From Mucilaginibacter sp. UR6-11 (GTDB lineage: Bacteria > Bacteroidota > Bacteroidia > Sphingobacteriales > Sphingobacteriaceae): a DNA stretch of 64,000 nt. Positions within the stretch are counted from its first letter, which is position 1. Each line of letters begins with the position of its first letter. A model generated the notes under the pieces. It searched no databases and was not told the origin of the DNA. It saw only the letters and a program-made list of their open reading frames with translations. Both the position numbers and the translations under genes were made by a program. Location of the stretch: positions 62,001 through 126,000 of the forward strand of contig NZ_JAJIWO010000006.1 in NCBI RefSeq assembly GCF_020880695.1, read 5' to 3'. Below are positions 52,153 through 61,158 of the stretch, one piece after another.

Positions 52153-53241
52153 ATGAGTAAGCACGGAAGGATTTTAGTGGCGATGAGTGGTGGCGTTGAT
52201 AGTTCGGTAGCGGCAGTGATGCTGCATGAGCAGGGCTATGAAGTAATAGGCCTTACCATGAAAACCTGGGACTATGCGTCGGCAGGCGGTAGTTCAAAAG
52301 AAACAGGTTGCTGCAGCCTGGACAGTATCAATGATGCCCGGGCACTTGCTGTCGGCTATGGTTTCCCGCATTATATATTAGATATCCGCAATGAGTTTGG
52401 CGATTTTGTAATTGATAACTTTGTTGACGAATACCTGGCCGGCCGTACCCCCAACCCCTGTGTACTTTGTAACACCCATATAAAATGGGAAGCCTTATTA
52501 AAACGTGCGGATAAGTTAGATTGTGAACACATCGCCACAGGGCATTACGCCAATATCCGCTTACAGGATAATGGCAGGTATGTGATCTCAAAAGGCAAGG
52601 ACGAAAACAAAGACCAGTCTTATGTGCTTTGGGGCGTATCGCAGGAAAACCTGGCGCGTACCAAATTTCCGTTAGGAAGTTTCTCCAAGCCCGAGATCAG
52701 GCAAATGGCCATGGATATGGGCCAGATAGAACTGGCCGGCAAAAGCGAAAGCTATGAGATCTGCTTCGTACCTGATAACGACTACCGGGCCTTTTTAAGG
52801 CATAAAGTAGAGGACCTGGAGCAGCGTGTAGCCGGCGGTAACTTTACGTTAACAGATGGCACTATTGTCGGCAAACACCAGGGTTATCCATTCTATACCA
52901 TAGGGCAACGCCGTGGATTGGGCATCGCATTGGGCCATCCCATGTTTGTTACCCATATTGACCCCGTTACCAATACCGTAGTTTTAGGTACCGAGGACGA
53001 ACTGCAAAAGAAACAAGCCTGGGTTAAAAACTTAAACCTGGTTAAATACGCCAGCATTACCGAACCGCTAAACGCTATTACCAAAATAAGATATAAAGAT
53101 GCCGGTGCCGAAAGCACTATCGTTCAAATGGGTGACCATATGAAAGTTGATTTTACGCATATGGTGTCAGGCATAGCGCCGGGCCAGTCGGCTGTGTTTT
53201 ATGAGGGTAACGATCTTTTGGGCGGCGGGTTTTTGATGTAA
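52153..53241 (+). CDS. mnmA: tRNA-specific 2-thiouridylase
   Basis: 362 residues from ATG 52153. The PP-loop SGGVDSS activates tRNA. GCCSLDSINDARALA and NPCVLCNTHIKW (catalytic Cys) follow, and EICFVPDNDYRAFL carries the second catalytic Cys. It adds sulfur to U34 of Lys, Glu and Gln tRNAs, receiving persulfide from a desulfurase relay. An in-frame start 18 codons upstream is rejected because it precedes the predicted transcription start. Confidence 0.95.
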   Translation: MSKHGRILVAMSGGVDSSVAAVMLHEQGYEVIGLTMKTWDYASAGGSSKETGCCSLDSINDARALAVGYGFPHYILDIRNEFGDFVIDNFVDEYLAGRTPNPCVLCNTHIKWEALLKRADKLDCEHIATGHYANIRLQDNGRYVISKGKDENKDQSYVLWGVSQENLARTKFPLGSFSKPEIRQMAMDMGQIELAGKSESYEICFVPDNDYRAFLRHKVEDLEQRVAGGNFTLTDGTIVGKHQGYPFYTIGQRRGLGIALGHPMFVTHIDPVTNTVVLGTEDELQKKQAWVKNLNLVKYASITEPLNAITKIRYKDAGAESTIVQMGDHMKVDFTHMVSGIAPGQSAVFYEGNDLLGGGFLM

Positions 53242-53359
53242 TGAGCCATTTCCGGCCTTTCTGCAATTACAATTCCGGTATTGATAAATAAATTAAACTC
53301 TGCACAAAGTTTGCGTTTCGCATACTTTATCCTTTATTTGCAAAAAATAACTGTATTAA

Positions 53360-55702
53360 ATGGCTAAAAATCTACTAATAGTTGAATCTCCGGCGAAAGC
53401 TAAAACCATTGAGGGATACCTGGGCAAAGACTTTACAGTGAAGTCGAGTTACGGCCATATCCGTGATCTGGTTAAGTCTGAAGACGCCATTGATATAGCC
53501 AATAATTTCGAACAAAAATACGAGGTTCCGGCCGATAAGAAGCAAATAGTTAGCGAGTTAAAGAAGCTGGCTAAAGAAGCCGACATGGTTTGGCTTGCAT
53601 CGGACGAGGACCGCGAAGGAGAAGCCATATCATGGCATTTGTTTGATACCTTAAATTTAAAAGACGCAACCACCAAACGGATCGTTTTCCACGAGATAAC
53701 TAAACCGGCCATTATGGCGGCTATAGATAACCCGCGCAAAATAGATTATAACCTGGTAAATGCACAGCAGGCGCGCCGGGTTTTAGACAGGCTGGTAGGT
53801 TTTGAACTTTCGCCGGTTTTATGGAAAAAGGTTAAGCCATCCTTATCTGCCGGTCGTGTTCAATCGGTTGCAGTACGTATAATTGTTGAACGCGAGCGCG
53901 AGATCAATAAGTTCCAGTCAGAAGCTGCATTTAAAATTGTGGCCATTTTTGGTAAAGGCAAACAAGCGTTTAAGGCCGAATTGCCCGAGCGTTACAGCAG
54001 GCAGGAAGATGCAGAGCAATTTCTGACCGATTGCATTGGCGCCGATTTTAACGTCAGGTCGCTTGAAACCAAACCGGCAAAACGATCGCCGGCGGCACCA
54101 TTTACCACGTCTACCCTGCAACAGGAAGCCAGCCGTAAATTAGGTTATTCTGTTTCGCGGACGATGCAGATCGCACAAAAATTATATGAGGCGGGCCACA
54201 TTACTTATATGCGTACCGACTCGGTAAATTTATCAGAGACCGCTCTGGCCGCCGCCTCGCAGGAAATTATATCCGCCTACGGCGATAAATACCATCAGCA
54301 TAGAAAATATAAAACTAAAAGCGCGGGCGCGCAGGAGGCTCACGAAGCGATACGCCCCACGTATTTTAGCAACCATACCATTGAAGGCGACGGCAGCGAA
54401 AAACGCCTTTACGAGCTGATCTGGAAACGTGCCATAGCTTCGCAAATGAGTGAAGCCCAGTTTGAGAAAACCACTGCAAAGATCAGTATATCAACACGTA
54501 AAGAAGAACTGACCGCCAATGGCGAGGTAATGAAGTTTGACGGTTTCCTGAAAGTTTACCTGGAATCTGACGACGACGAAGATGACACCCAGCAGGATGG
54601 CGAGAACACCATGCTGCCGCCTTTAACAACAGGACAGCGGCTGGACCTGGAAGAAATGGCAGCTACCGAGCGCTTCTCCCGCCCGCCGGCAAGGTATACC
54701 GAAGCCAGCCTGGTTAAAAAATTAGAAGAATTGGGCATAGGCCGTCCGTCTACCTACGCCCCTACCATATCAACGATCCAAAACCGCGGCTATGTGGTTA
54801 AAGAGGAACGCGAAGGCAAGCAAAGAAAATTCAGGGTATTAACGCTGAAAGATAAAAATATAGTTAAGGAAGAGCGCCTGGAAAACACCGGTGCCGAGCG
54901 CGGCAAGCTGTTCCCCACGGATATAGGCGCTGTTGTAAATGATTTCCTGGTACAGCATTTTAAAGGGATTGTCGATTTTAATTTTACGGCTAAGGTTGAG
55001 AAACAGTTTGACGAAATAGCTGCGGGACTGGAAGAATGGACGACGATGATAGGCAACTTTTATAAGCCTTTCCATGCTGATGTACAAAGCACCATTGAAA
55101 CTGCTGATAAAGCTACCGGGATCCGTGATCTTGGTGTGCATCCTGAAAAAGGCGAAAAAGTATCTGTACGCATCGGCCGTTACGGCCCTTTTGTACAGGT
55201 AGGCGAAAATGCCAGCGATGATAATAAAGACTACAAACCGTTATATGCCAGCCTGCGCAGCGGGCAAAGCATAGAAACCATCACGCTTGACGAAGCGCTT
55301 GAGCTTTTTAAACTGCCTAAAGTTATAGGCGAGTATGAAGGTAAACCCATGAAGGTTGCCATAGGCAGGTTTGGCCCGTATATCAGCCATAACAGCGCGT
55401 TTGTATCGTTACCCAAAGAGATTGACCCGCATGACGTAACCGAAGAGCAGGCTATCACTTTAATTGAGGAAAAACGAAAAAAAGACGCCGAAAAGCTGAT
55501 CAAAGCCTTTGATGAGGACCCGACCGTTAAAGTATTAAACGGACGTTGGGGGCCCTATATTGAATTTGGTAAACAAAATGTTAAGATCCCCAAGGATATA
55601 ACCGACCCGCTGACGCTGACATTTGAACAATGTAAAGCCTTGGCAGCAGCCGATGCCAAAGCGCCCAAAAAAGGCGGTAAGAAATTTGCAAAGAAAAAGT
55701 AA
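53360..55702 (+). CDS. topA: DNA topoisomerase I
   Basis: 780 residues. The Toprim domain starts KNLLIVESPAKAKTIEGYLG, with ASDEDREGEAISWHL holding the metal-binding acidic residues. The catalytic Tyr is Tyr283 in ITYMRTDSVNLS. IGRPSTYAPTISTIQNRGYV is also conserved. The C-terminus has three repeats of the type VRIGRYGPFVQVG/VAIGRFGPYISHN/LNGRWGPYIEFG and a Lys-rich tail (KAPKKGGKKFAKKK) in place of the Cys zinc fingers of E. coli TopA. It relaxes negative supercoils. Confidence 0.96.
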   Translation: MAKNLLIVESPAKAKTIEGYLGKDFTVKSSYGHIRDLVKSEDAIDIANNFEQKYEVPADKKQIVSELKKLAKEADMVWLASDEDREGEAISWHLFDTLNLKDATTKRIVFHEITKPAIMAAIDNPRKIDYNLVNAQQARRVLDRLVGFELSPVLWKKVKPSLSAGRVQSVAVRIIVEREREINKFQSEAAFKIVAIFGKGKQAFKAELPERYSRQEDAEQFLTDCIGADFNVRSLETKPAKRSPAAPFTTSTLQQEASRKLGYSVSRTMQIAQKLYEAGHITYMRTDSVNLSETALAAASQEIISAYGDKYHQHRKYKTKSAGAQEAHEAIRPTYFSNHTIEGDGSEKRLYELIWKRAIASQMSEAQFEKTTAKISISTRKEELTANGEVMKFDGFLKVYLESDDDEDDTQQDGENTMLPPLTTGQRLDLEEMAATERFSRPPARYTEASLVKKLEELGIGRPSTYAPTISTIQNRGYVVKEEREGKQRKFRVLTLKDKNIVKEERLENTGAERGKLFPTDIGAVVNDFLVQHFKGIVDFNFTAKVEKQFDEIAAGLEEWTTMIGNFYKPFHADVQSTIETADKATGIRDLGVHPEKGEKVSVRIGRYGPFVQVGENASDDNKDYKPLYASLRSGQSIETITLDEALELFKLPKVIGEYEGKPMKVAIGRFGPYISHNSAFVSLPKEIDPHDVTEEQAITLIEEKRKKDAEKLIKAFDEDPTVKVLNGRWGPYIEFGKQNVKIPKDITDPLTLTFEQCKALAAADAKAPKKGGKKFAKKK

Positions 55703-55717
55703 CGGTTGCAAGGTTGT

Positions 55718-55768
55718 GTTGTAGGTTGTAAGTTATGAGTTGTATGAATCTAACTTACAACCTACAAC
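55718..55768. repeat. 18-bp inverted repeat downstream of topA
   Basis: GTTGTAGGTTGTAAGTTA (55718-55735) and TAACTTACAACCTACAAC (55751-55768) pair perfectly around a 15-base loop. Related words (GTAACTTACAAC) recur immediately after. No T-run follows. It looks like a mobile or slippage-prone spacer rather than a plain terminator. Confidence 0.6.
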
Positions 55769-55795
55769 CTGTAACTTACAACATACACCACTAAA

Positions 55796-56200
55796 ATGAT
55801 AAAAGACCTCCCCGAAAATAATGTAACTGATATTGCGGTAGCGGTAGCTTTAGAAAAAGAAAGCGCCGAGAGCAAAACCTGGCACGTATACCTGATCAAT
55901 CTTAAAAAAGAGCCTATTGAAAATGTGCTGGTCACCTCTAAGGGCTACGGCGAAAAGAATGGCGAGCAGGTTAAAACATCTACCCTGCGCCACATGTTCC
56001 CGGTTGTAGCCAATGGTTCGTACCAGCAAATTGAGATGATTGACGAGCAGACGTTTGGCTTGAACAATGAGTACTGGGTTAGTTATTACATCGGCACCCA
56101 GATCTACGATAAGAAATTCATCTTCCTGCCCGAAAGTATTATTGATACCAACTTTATTAAGCTGCCCGTGGTTAATAAACCGGGGGTGATGATTAAGTAG
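55796..56200 (+). CDS. Conserved hypothetical protein
   Basis: 134 residues, cytosolic, no recognised domain. Composition is beta-rich with VAVALEKESAESKTWHVYLINLKKEPIENVLVTSKGYG and a tail of short strands ending KLPVVNKPGVMIK. I recall similar proteins across Bacteroidota without function; some databases mislabel them as phenylalanyl-tRNA synthetase subunit. The 94-base spacer from topA contains an inverted repeat. Confidence 0.65.
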   Translation: MIKDLPENNVTDIAVAVALEKESAESKTWHVYLINLKKEPIENVLVTSKGYGEKNGEQVKTSTLRHMFPVVANGSYQQIEMIDEQTFGLNNEYWVSYYIGTQIYDKKFIFLPESIIDTNFIKLPVVNKPGVMIK

Positions 56201-56220
56201 TGTGATGAGTTGTGAGTATT

Positions 56221-56248
56221 GAGTGGTGAGTGTTGAGTGGTGAGTGTT
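56221..56248. repeat. 14-bp tandem repeat
   Basis: GAGTGGTGAGTGTT occurs twice back to back, with degenerate flanking copies from 56212 to 56253. It lies between convergent genes and appears to be a simple-sequence spacer. Confidence 0.6.
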
Positions 56249-56296
56249 GAGTTTTAATTTTTAGTAATGGGGTTAAATCTATCACTCAAAACTGAA

Positions 56297-57016
56297 TTAC
56301 GAATCAAACTTCTCCAGCAACTTCAGCAAGGTTTCAAAATCCTTTGGATACGGCGCATGAATGGTGATTGGTGTGCCATCCATTTTCTTGAAGGTAACCT
56401 CGTAAGCATGCAGCGCAAACCTTTTCATGATGGGCAGCTCTTCCTGATCCTTGCCTAAATGATATTTACGTTTGATGGCCGACAGGAACACCGGCTTACC
56501 CTTATACATCTCGTCGCCGGCTATTGAGGCCCGTTGTGTGGCCAAATGTATCCGGATCTGGTGCATGCGGCCGGTTACCGGGCGGCACTCAACCAAAGTA
56601 TAATGTTTGAAAAATCTTAACGACTGGAACCAGGTCTCGGCACGTTTGCCCTCCTGCCTGCTGATGGTTACATTGCCTTTGCCAACGTTCAATATCGGGA
56701 GGTCAACCAATAGTTTATCAAATACATGCGTACCGTCAATTACCGCGTGGTATACTTTGTTAACCTGGCGTCTCTCAAACTGCATTGATACAGCCCGGTA
56801 GGCTTCGGGGTTCTTAGCCACTATTAAGGCGCCTGAGGTCTCTTTATCAAGCCGGTGACATATCTGGGCGTCGTCCGAATAATCTTTCGCCATACGCAGT
56901 ATATTGATCTCGCCACCCTCCCGTTCATCAAGCGAGCTTATAAAGGCAGGCTTGTTAATCACAATCAGGTCATCATCTTCAAACAAGACGAGGTCGGCAA
57001 ACTTTGGAATCTTCAT
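56297..57016 (-). CDS. RluA-family pseudouridine synthase
   Basis: 239 residues. The catalytic Asp57 lies in ICHRLDKETSGALIVAKN, the RluA motif. RPVTGRMHQIRIHL is the second conserved block. There is no N-terminal S4 RNA-binding domain, and the core begins at once (DLVLFEDDDLIVINKP). It isomerises uridine to pseudouridine in 23S rRNA or tRNA; the precise target site is not inferable. Confidence 0.9.
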   Translation of the reverse strand: MKIPKFADLVLFEDDDLIVINKPAFISSLDEREGGEINILRMAKDYSDDAQICHRLDKETSGALIVAKNPEAYRAVSMQFERRQVNKVYHAVIDGTHVFDKLLVDLPILNVGKGNVTISRQEGKRAETWFQSLRFFKHYTLVECRPVTGRMHQIRIHLATQRASIAGDEMYKGKPVFLSAIKRKYHLGKDQEELPIMKRFALHAYEVTFKKMDGTPITIHAPYPKDFETLLKLLEKFDS

Positions 57017-57162
57017 GTATTAAATAATAGGCGGTAAAAGTACGGTTTTTTAAGCATTTATGAGCCTGGCATGTTGCAATAGCTATGTAAATGCAAACAA
57101 ACCACCGTTGGTGCGGTTATTGTATTTTGTAAAACATATTATTCAATCTAACTATAAACACC

Positions 57163-57627
57163 ATGAGTAAACAACCAACCAAACCTGAAGAAAAGGGATT
57201 TTTCGAGAAGGTGAAAGAAACCATTGAAGAGCTTTGGGACGGTACCAAAGACAAAGCCGAAGATATAAAAGAAGCAGCCGAAGATAAATATGATGACATC
57301 ACCAAAAAAGCGGCCCCGGCTAAAAAGGCGGCAGCTAAAAAGGTGACTGCCGCTAAAACAGCCGTAAAAGCCAAAGCCGCAAGCACAACCGCCAAAGCAA
57401 AAACCGCTGTTAAGGATGTTAAGGCTAAAGCCGATACCAAAGTAAAAGAAGTGAAAGCGAAAGCTGCTGATGTTAAAACTAAAGCCGATGCCAAAGTGAA
57501 AGACATTACCGCAAAAGCAAAAACCGCAGCGGCCGACGTAAAAGCCAAAGCCGATACCAAAGCTAAGGCGGTTACCGCTAAAGCCAAAACAGCAACTGCT
57601 GCTGCAAAGAAAAAACCGGTATTGTAA
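57163..57627 (+). CDS. Lys/Ala-rich histone H1-like protein
   Basis: 154 residues. The first 45 residues are mixed and acidic (FFEKVKETIEELWDGTKDKAED). The rest is dominated by repeats such as KAKTAVKDVKAKADTKVKEVK and AKAKTA, very basic and helix-prone. This is the composition of bacterial histone H1-like/AAKP-tail proteins or LEA-like helices. It may bind DNA or stabilise the nucleoid or proteins (inference). A 156-residue frame on the other strand is only a shadow of this repeat. A shared terminator follows. Confidence 0.7.
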   Translation: MSKQPTKPEEKGFFEKVKETIEELWDGTKDKAEDIKEAAEDKYDDITKKAAPAKKAAAKKVTAAKTAVKAKAASTTAKAKTAVKDVKAKADTKVKEVKAKAADVKTKADAKVKDITAKAKTAAADVKAKADTKAKAVTAKAKTATAAAKKKPVL

Positions 57628-57647
57628 TTTAAATCTTACAAAACAAC

Positions 57648-57677
57648 AAAGGCCCCGGTTATGGGGCCTTTGGTTTT
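57648..57677. terminator. Bidirectional terminator
   Basis: AAAGGCCCC (57648-57656) and GGGGCCTTT (57663-57671) form a 9-bp GC-rich stem with a 6-base loop. T-rich sequence follows on the plus strand and A-rich on the other side, so it can serve the convergent H1-like and response-regulator genes. Confidence 0.75.
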
Positions 57678-58365
57678 ATGCTTCAAATTTATAGCCTACG
57701 CCTTTTACGGTGGCTACAATATCGTCTCCTAATTTTTCGCGCAGTTTACGGATGTGTACGTCTATGGTACGGTTGGTTACTACCACCGAATCTTCCCAGA
57801 TATTTTTAAGGATCACCTCGCGGGTATAAACTTTGCCGGGTTTAGATGCCAGCAGATACAGCAACTCAAACTCCTTTTTGGCCAAAACAACTTTTTCGCC
57901 CTTTTTAAAAACCAGGTAAGCCTCACGGTCAATCACCAGGTCGCCTATTTCTAGTTTGTTATCGCTGATGTCTTCGGCCGGTGCATTTCTGCGCAGTATA
58001 GCGTTGATACGGCTCACCAGGGCACGCGGTTTTATCGGCTTCGCTATATAATCATCAGCGCCAACGTTAAAGCCGGCTATTTCCGAGTACTCTTCGCTCC
58101 TTGCTGTTAAAAATACCATAAAGGTGTTTTTAAACTCGGGCATGGTGCGCATTATACGGCAGGCCTCGATGCCATCCATTTTAGGCATCATAATATCAAG
58201 CACGATAAGGTCGGGTAATGATCTTTTAGCTTCGGTTACAGCCTCCTGGCCATTGCGGGCCAGAAATACCTGGTAGCCTTCTTTTTTCAAGTTATACTCA
58301 ATAAGCTCCAAAATATCCGGCTCATCGTCAACTATCAGTATCTTTTGTTTTGTAGAGTTGCTCAT
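57676..58365 (-). CDS. OmpR/PhoB-type response regulator
   Basis: 229 residues. The receiver domain has the acidic pocket (IVDDEPD, residues 11-17) and phospho-acceptor Asp57 in IVLDIMMPKMDG; KPIKPRALV supplies the conserved Lys. The C-terminal winged helix (LLASKPGKVYTREVILKNIW, RTIDVHIRKLREKLG) binds DNA. It is an orphan: no histidine kinase gene is adjacent. Confidence 0.93.
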   Translation of the reverse strand: MSNSTKQKILIVDDEPDILELIEYNLKKEGYQVFLARNGQEAVTEAKRSLPDLIVLDIMMPKMDGIEACRIMRTMPEFKNTFMVFLTARSEEYSEIAGFNVGADDYIAKPIKPRALVSRINAILRRNAPAEDISDNKLEIGDLVIDREAYLVFKKGEKVVLAKKEFELLYLLASKPGKVYTREVILKNIWEDSVVVTNRTIDVHIRKLREKLGDDIVATVKGVGYKFEA

Positions 58366-58462
58366 GAACGATTCTAATTTTGTTATAAAAGTATGTACTT
58401 AAAAAAAGCTTACAGTAAATATAATATTAACAAATTGTTAAGTAGTACTTTATCTTAACATA

Positions 58463-59593
58463 TTATTCAGGCTTATTAAACGTTTTGTTTAAAAAGTCTT
58501 CAAGAGCAGCGCCGGTAATGTTCTTGGCTATGATAACTCCCTGCGGATCAATAATAAAGTTGGCAGGTATCGCTTCTATATGATACAGGCGTTCGGTCGG
58601 TCCGTCAAATCTTTGCAGGTCTGACGCATGTGCCCAGGTTAATTTGTCAGCAAGTATAGCCTTTTGCCAGTCGCCCTTTGCTACATCAAGCGATATGCCC
58701 AATATATTAAATCCTTTATCCTTAAATGCGGCGTAAGCTTTAACTACGTTAGGGTTTTCGGCACGGCAGGGGGTGCACCATGATGCCCAAAAATCAAGCA
58801 TCACATATTTACCTTTGTAGTTTGATAGGCCAACCGGTTTACCGTCAAGGCCCGCTGTTGTAAAATCAGGCGCTTTATGACCGATTGAGGTTGGCTTAAT
58901 CTCCATCATCTGGTGGATGAACCGTTGTACAGCCGGGTTATCATCAAACAGGTTTTTATCTTTTAACTCATCGGCATAGGCCACCATTGGCTGCTCATAT
59001 TTCATGGGCTCTAATGATGACATGGCGTAAAATGCAGCTAGCGATGTTTTGTTATCATTAACAAATTTCAAAACAGCAGTTGCATAATCCTCCATGTTTT
59101 TCAAAAACAACGGCCGGTAGATAGCAACGAGCGAGTCTGATTCTTTGCCCAGTTTCTCTACCCTGCCCTGGTATTCTTCAACTATTTTGCCGTTTTTTTC
59201 GCCCCAGTAATTGCTTAACTTATTAAACTCCTGTATTTTTTCAGAATTTTCTGATCCTTTAACTTCATAGCTGTGCACTTTATCAGCCTGGTCGGTTGAA
59301 AATTCAATGGCATCACCATTTTTGGCGATCAGGTCATAAACGGCTCCGCCTATCCGCAGTTTATATAAATTGGCATACGGCGCAGGATGTTTAAATTCAA
59401 ATTTACCATCGCTGCTTAATGCTGTCGAGTCAATAACGCTTATTTGTACGCTATCTGCCACCAACAGGTAAACCTTCTTTATTTTATCTGGATTTTTAAC
59501 TGTACCTGATAATTTAAATACAGATTCATCTTTACATGAAGCCAATACCAGGATAAAAGCGACCGCGCTATAAACTATTGAACGTAATTTCAT
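58463..59593 (-). CDS. TlpA-like thioredoxin lipoprotein with N-terminal DUF4369
   Basis: 376 residues. Lipobox LASC (Cys20). Residues about 25-115 fit DUF4369 (FKLSGTVKNPDKIKKVYLL), a helical spacer follows, and a TlpA/AhpC thioredoxin domain occupies 240-376. The active site is Cys273-Thr-Pro-Cys276 in WASWCTPCRAENP. It should be an envelope thiol-disulfide oxidoreductase with reducing function. The start overlaps the gatB stop as ATGA, so the two are co-translated. Confidence 0.87.
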   Translation of the reverse strand: MKLRSIVYSAVAFILVLASCKDESVFKLSGTVKNPDKIKKVYLLVADSVQISVIDSTALSSDGKFEFKHPAPYANLYKLRIGGAVYDLIAKNGDAIEFSTDQADKVHSYEVKGSENSEKIQEFNKLSNYWGEKNGKIVEEYQGRVEKLGKESDSLVAIYRPLFLKNMEDYATAVLKFVNDNKTSLAAFYAMSSLEPMKYEQPMVAYADELKDKNLFDDNPAVQRFIHQMMEIKPTSIGHKAPDFTTAGLDGKPVGLSNYKGKYVMLDFWASWCTPCRAENPNVVKAYAAFKDKGFNILGISLDVAKGDWQKAILADKLTWAHASDLQRFDGPTERLYHIEAIPANFIIDPQGVIIAKNITGAALEDFLNKTFNKPE

Positions 59594-61056
59594 TTTGACT
59601 CTAATTCTTTGATTAATAATTGATTGGTGGCCTGCGGATCGATCTTCCCTTTTGAGCTTTTCATGATCTCGCCCATAAACAGACCCAAAACGCCTTTCTT
59701 GCCTTTTTGGTATTCTCTGACCTTATCGGGATACTTGGCAATGGCATCCTGGATATATTTGCTTACATCATTGCTATCGGTAGTGATCAATAAGTTCAAT
59801 TCGGCCGCAAGCAGATCAGCAGTTTTGCCGGGCGATTTTAGCATAGCCGGAAATAACTTATGTGCAGCAACGGTATTATTGATTGAACCGTCATCCACCA
59901 GCTTAATTAAGCCGGCCAGATTAACCGGTTCTATATTTAAACCGGTAATATGCAGGCCGGTTTCATTCAGGTATGATTTAACGGCACCCATCATTAAGTG
60001 TGCGGCGGCTTTATAATTGGCCGTATGTTTTATCAGCTCTTCAAAGTATAAGGCCACTTCTTTATCCGCAGTAATTACCGAAGCATCATAATCTGACAGC
60101 CCCAGGGCTAAATATTTTTGGTAAAGCTGACCGGGTAATACGGGTAATGAATTGCGGATATTTTCGACATAAGCGTTATCCAACACCAGCGGCATTAAAT
60201 CGGGCTCGGGGAAATAACGGTAATCGTTAGCCATTTCTTTTGAACGCAGTACCGACGTTTCGCCGGTATCGGCATTAAAGTTTAAGGTATTTTGGTCTAT
60301 GCGCCCGCCCGCTTCAATAACTTTTACCTGGCGCGCAAATTCATGTTCTATAGCACGTTGTACGTTGCGGATTGAATTAAGGTTTTTTACCTCGCAGCGG
60401 TTGCCATATTCAGCGGCGCCGTGCAGGCGAACGGAAATATTGGCATCGCAACGCATACTGCCTTCTTCCATATTACCATCGCAGATATCCAGGTACCGCA
60501 ACAACTTGCGGATCTCGGTTAAAAATTGCCCGGCCTCTTCCGCACTGCGCATATCCGGTTGTGAAACGATCTCGATCAGCGGCACCCCTGCCCTGTTCAG
60601 GTCTATCAATGAGTCTTCATGATGATTATCATGCATGCTCTTACCGGCATCTTCTTCCATATGGATATGGTGGATGGCCAGTGTTTTGACGGTACCGTTT
60701 GCCAGCTTTACGTCTACCGTGCCACCCAAACAGATCGGCTCATGGTCCTGGGTGATCTGGTAGCCTTTAGGCAAATCGGCATAAAAATAATTTTTACGCG
60801 CAAAACTGTTTTTTAAATTGATGGTACAATTACAGGCCAGCCCCATTTTAACGGCATATTCTACCATGCGTTTGTTAATACGCGGTAAAGTACCGGGATG
60901 ACCGAGGGATATGGCGCTGATATGATGATTAGGTTCGGCGCCAAAGGCTGCCGAGTCGGACGAGAAAGATTTGCTTAAAGTAGATAGCTGTGCATGAACC
61001 TCTAATCCAACAACTAATTCATACTTTTGGGCTATTTCTACAGGTAGAAGTGTCAT
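59590..61056 (-). CDS. gatB: Asp-tRNA(Asn)/Glu-tRNA(Gln) amidotransferase subunit B
   Basis: 488 residues. ELVVGLEVHAQLSTLSKSFSSD, HPGTLPRIN, RKNYFYADLPKGYQITQ, SMRCDANISVR and CEVKNLNSIRNVQRAIEHE are all GatB signatures. The C-terminal YqeY-like domain spans about 380-488. It converts misacylated Glu-tRNA(Gln) or Asp-tRNA(Asn) with GatA and GatC, which are not in this window. A perfect -7 box (minus-strand TATATTTG) at 61101-61094 gives a 33-base leader. Confidence 0.95.
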   Translation of the reverse strand: MTLLPVEIAQKYELVVGLEVHAQLSTLSKSFSSDSAAFGAEPNHHISAISLGHPGTLPRINKRMVEYAVKMGLACNCTINLKNSFARKNYFYADLPKGYQITQDHEPICLGGTVDVKLANGTVKTLAIHHIHMEEDAGKSMHDNHHEDSLIDLNRAGVPLIEIVSQPDMRSAEEAGQFLTEIRKLLRYLDICDGNMEEGSMRCDANISVRLHGAAEYGNRCEVKNLNSIRNVQRAIEHEFARQVKVIEAGGRIDQNTLNFNADTGETSVLRSKEMANDYRYFPEPDLMPLVLDNAYVENIRNSLPVLPGQLYQKYLALGLSDYDASVITADKEVALYFEELIKHTANYKAAAHLMMGAVKSYLNETGLHITGLNIEPVNLAGLIKLVDDGSINNTVAAHKLFPAMLKSPGKTADLLAAELNLLITTDSNDVSKYIQDAIAKYPDKVREYQKGKKGVLGLFMGEIMKSSKGKIDPQATNQLLIKELESK

Positions 61057-61093
61057 AAATTAAAAGATGAGCAATATTTGTGCTTATCAACGC

Positions 61094-61101
61094 CAAATAT
61101 A
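61094..61101 (-). promoter_or_regulatory. Predicted -7 box of gatB
   Basis: Plus-strand CAAATATA reads TATATTTG on the minus strand, a perfect TAnnTTTG match. Predicted initiation near 61089, 33 bases before the ATG. Confidence 0.45.
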
Positions 61102-61158
61102 ATTATTTATATGTCATTGCGCATTTTGCATTGTACGCACTGATGCCGGTGAATTCAA

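Noticed and set aside
57117..57587. 156-codon minus-strand frame, Ala/Val/Thr/Phe-rich, opposite the H1-like gene
   Set aside because: It is the antisense image of the AAA/GCC-rich Lys-Ala repeat; no independent signal or start context.
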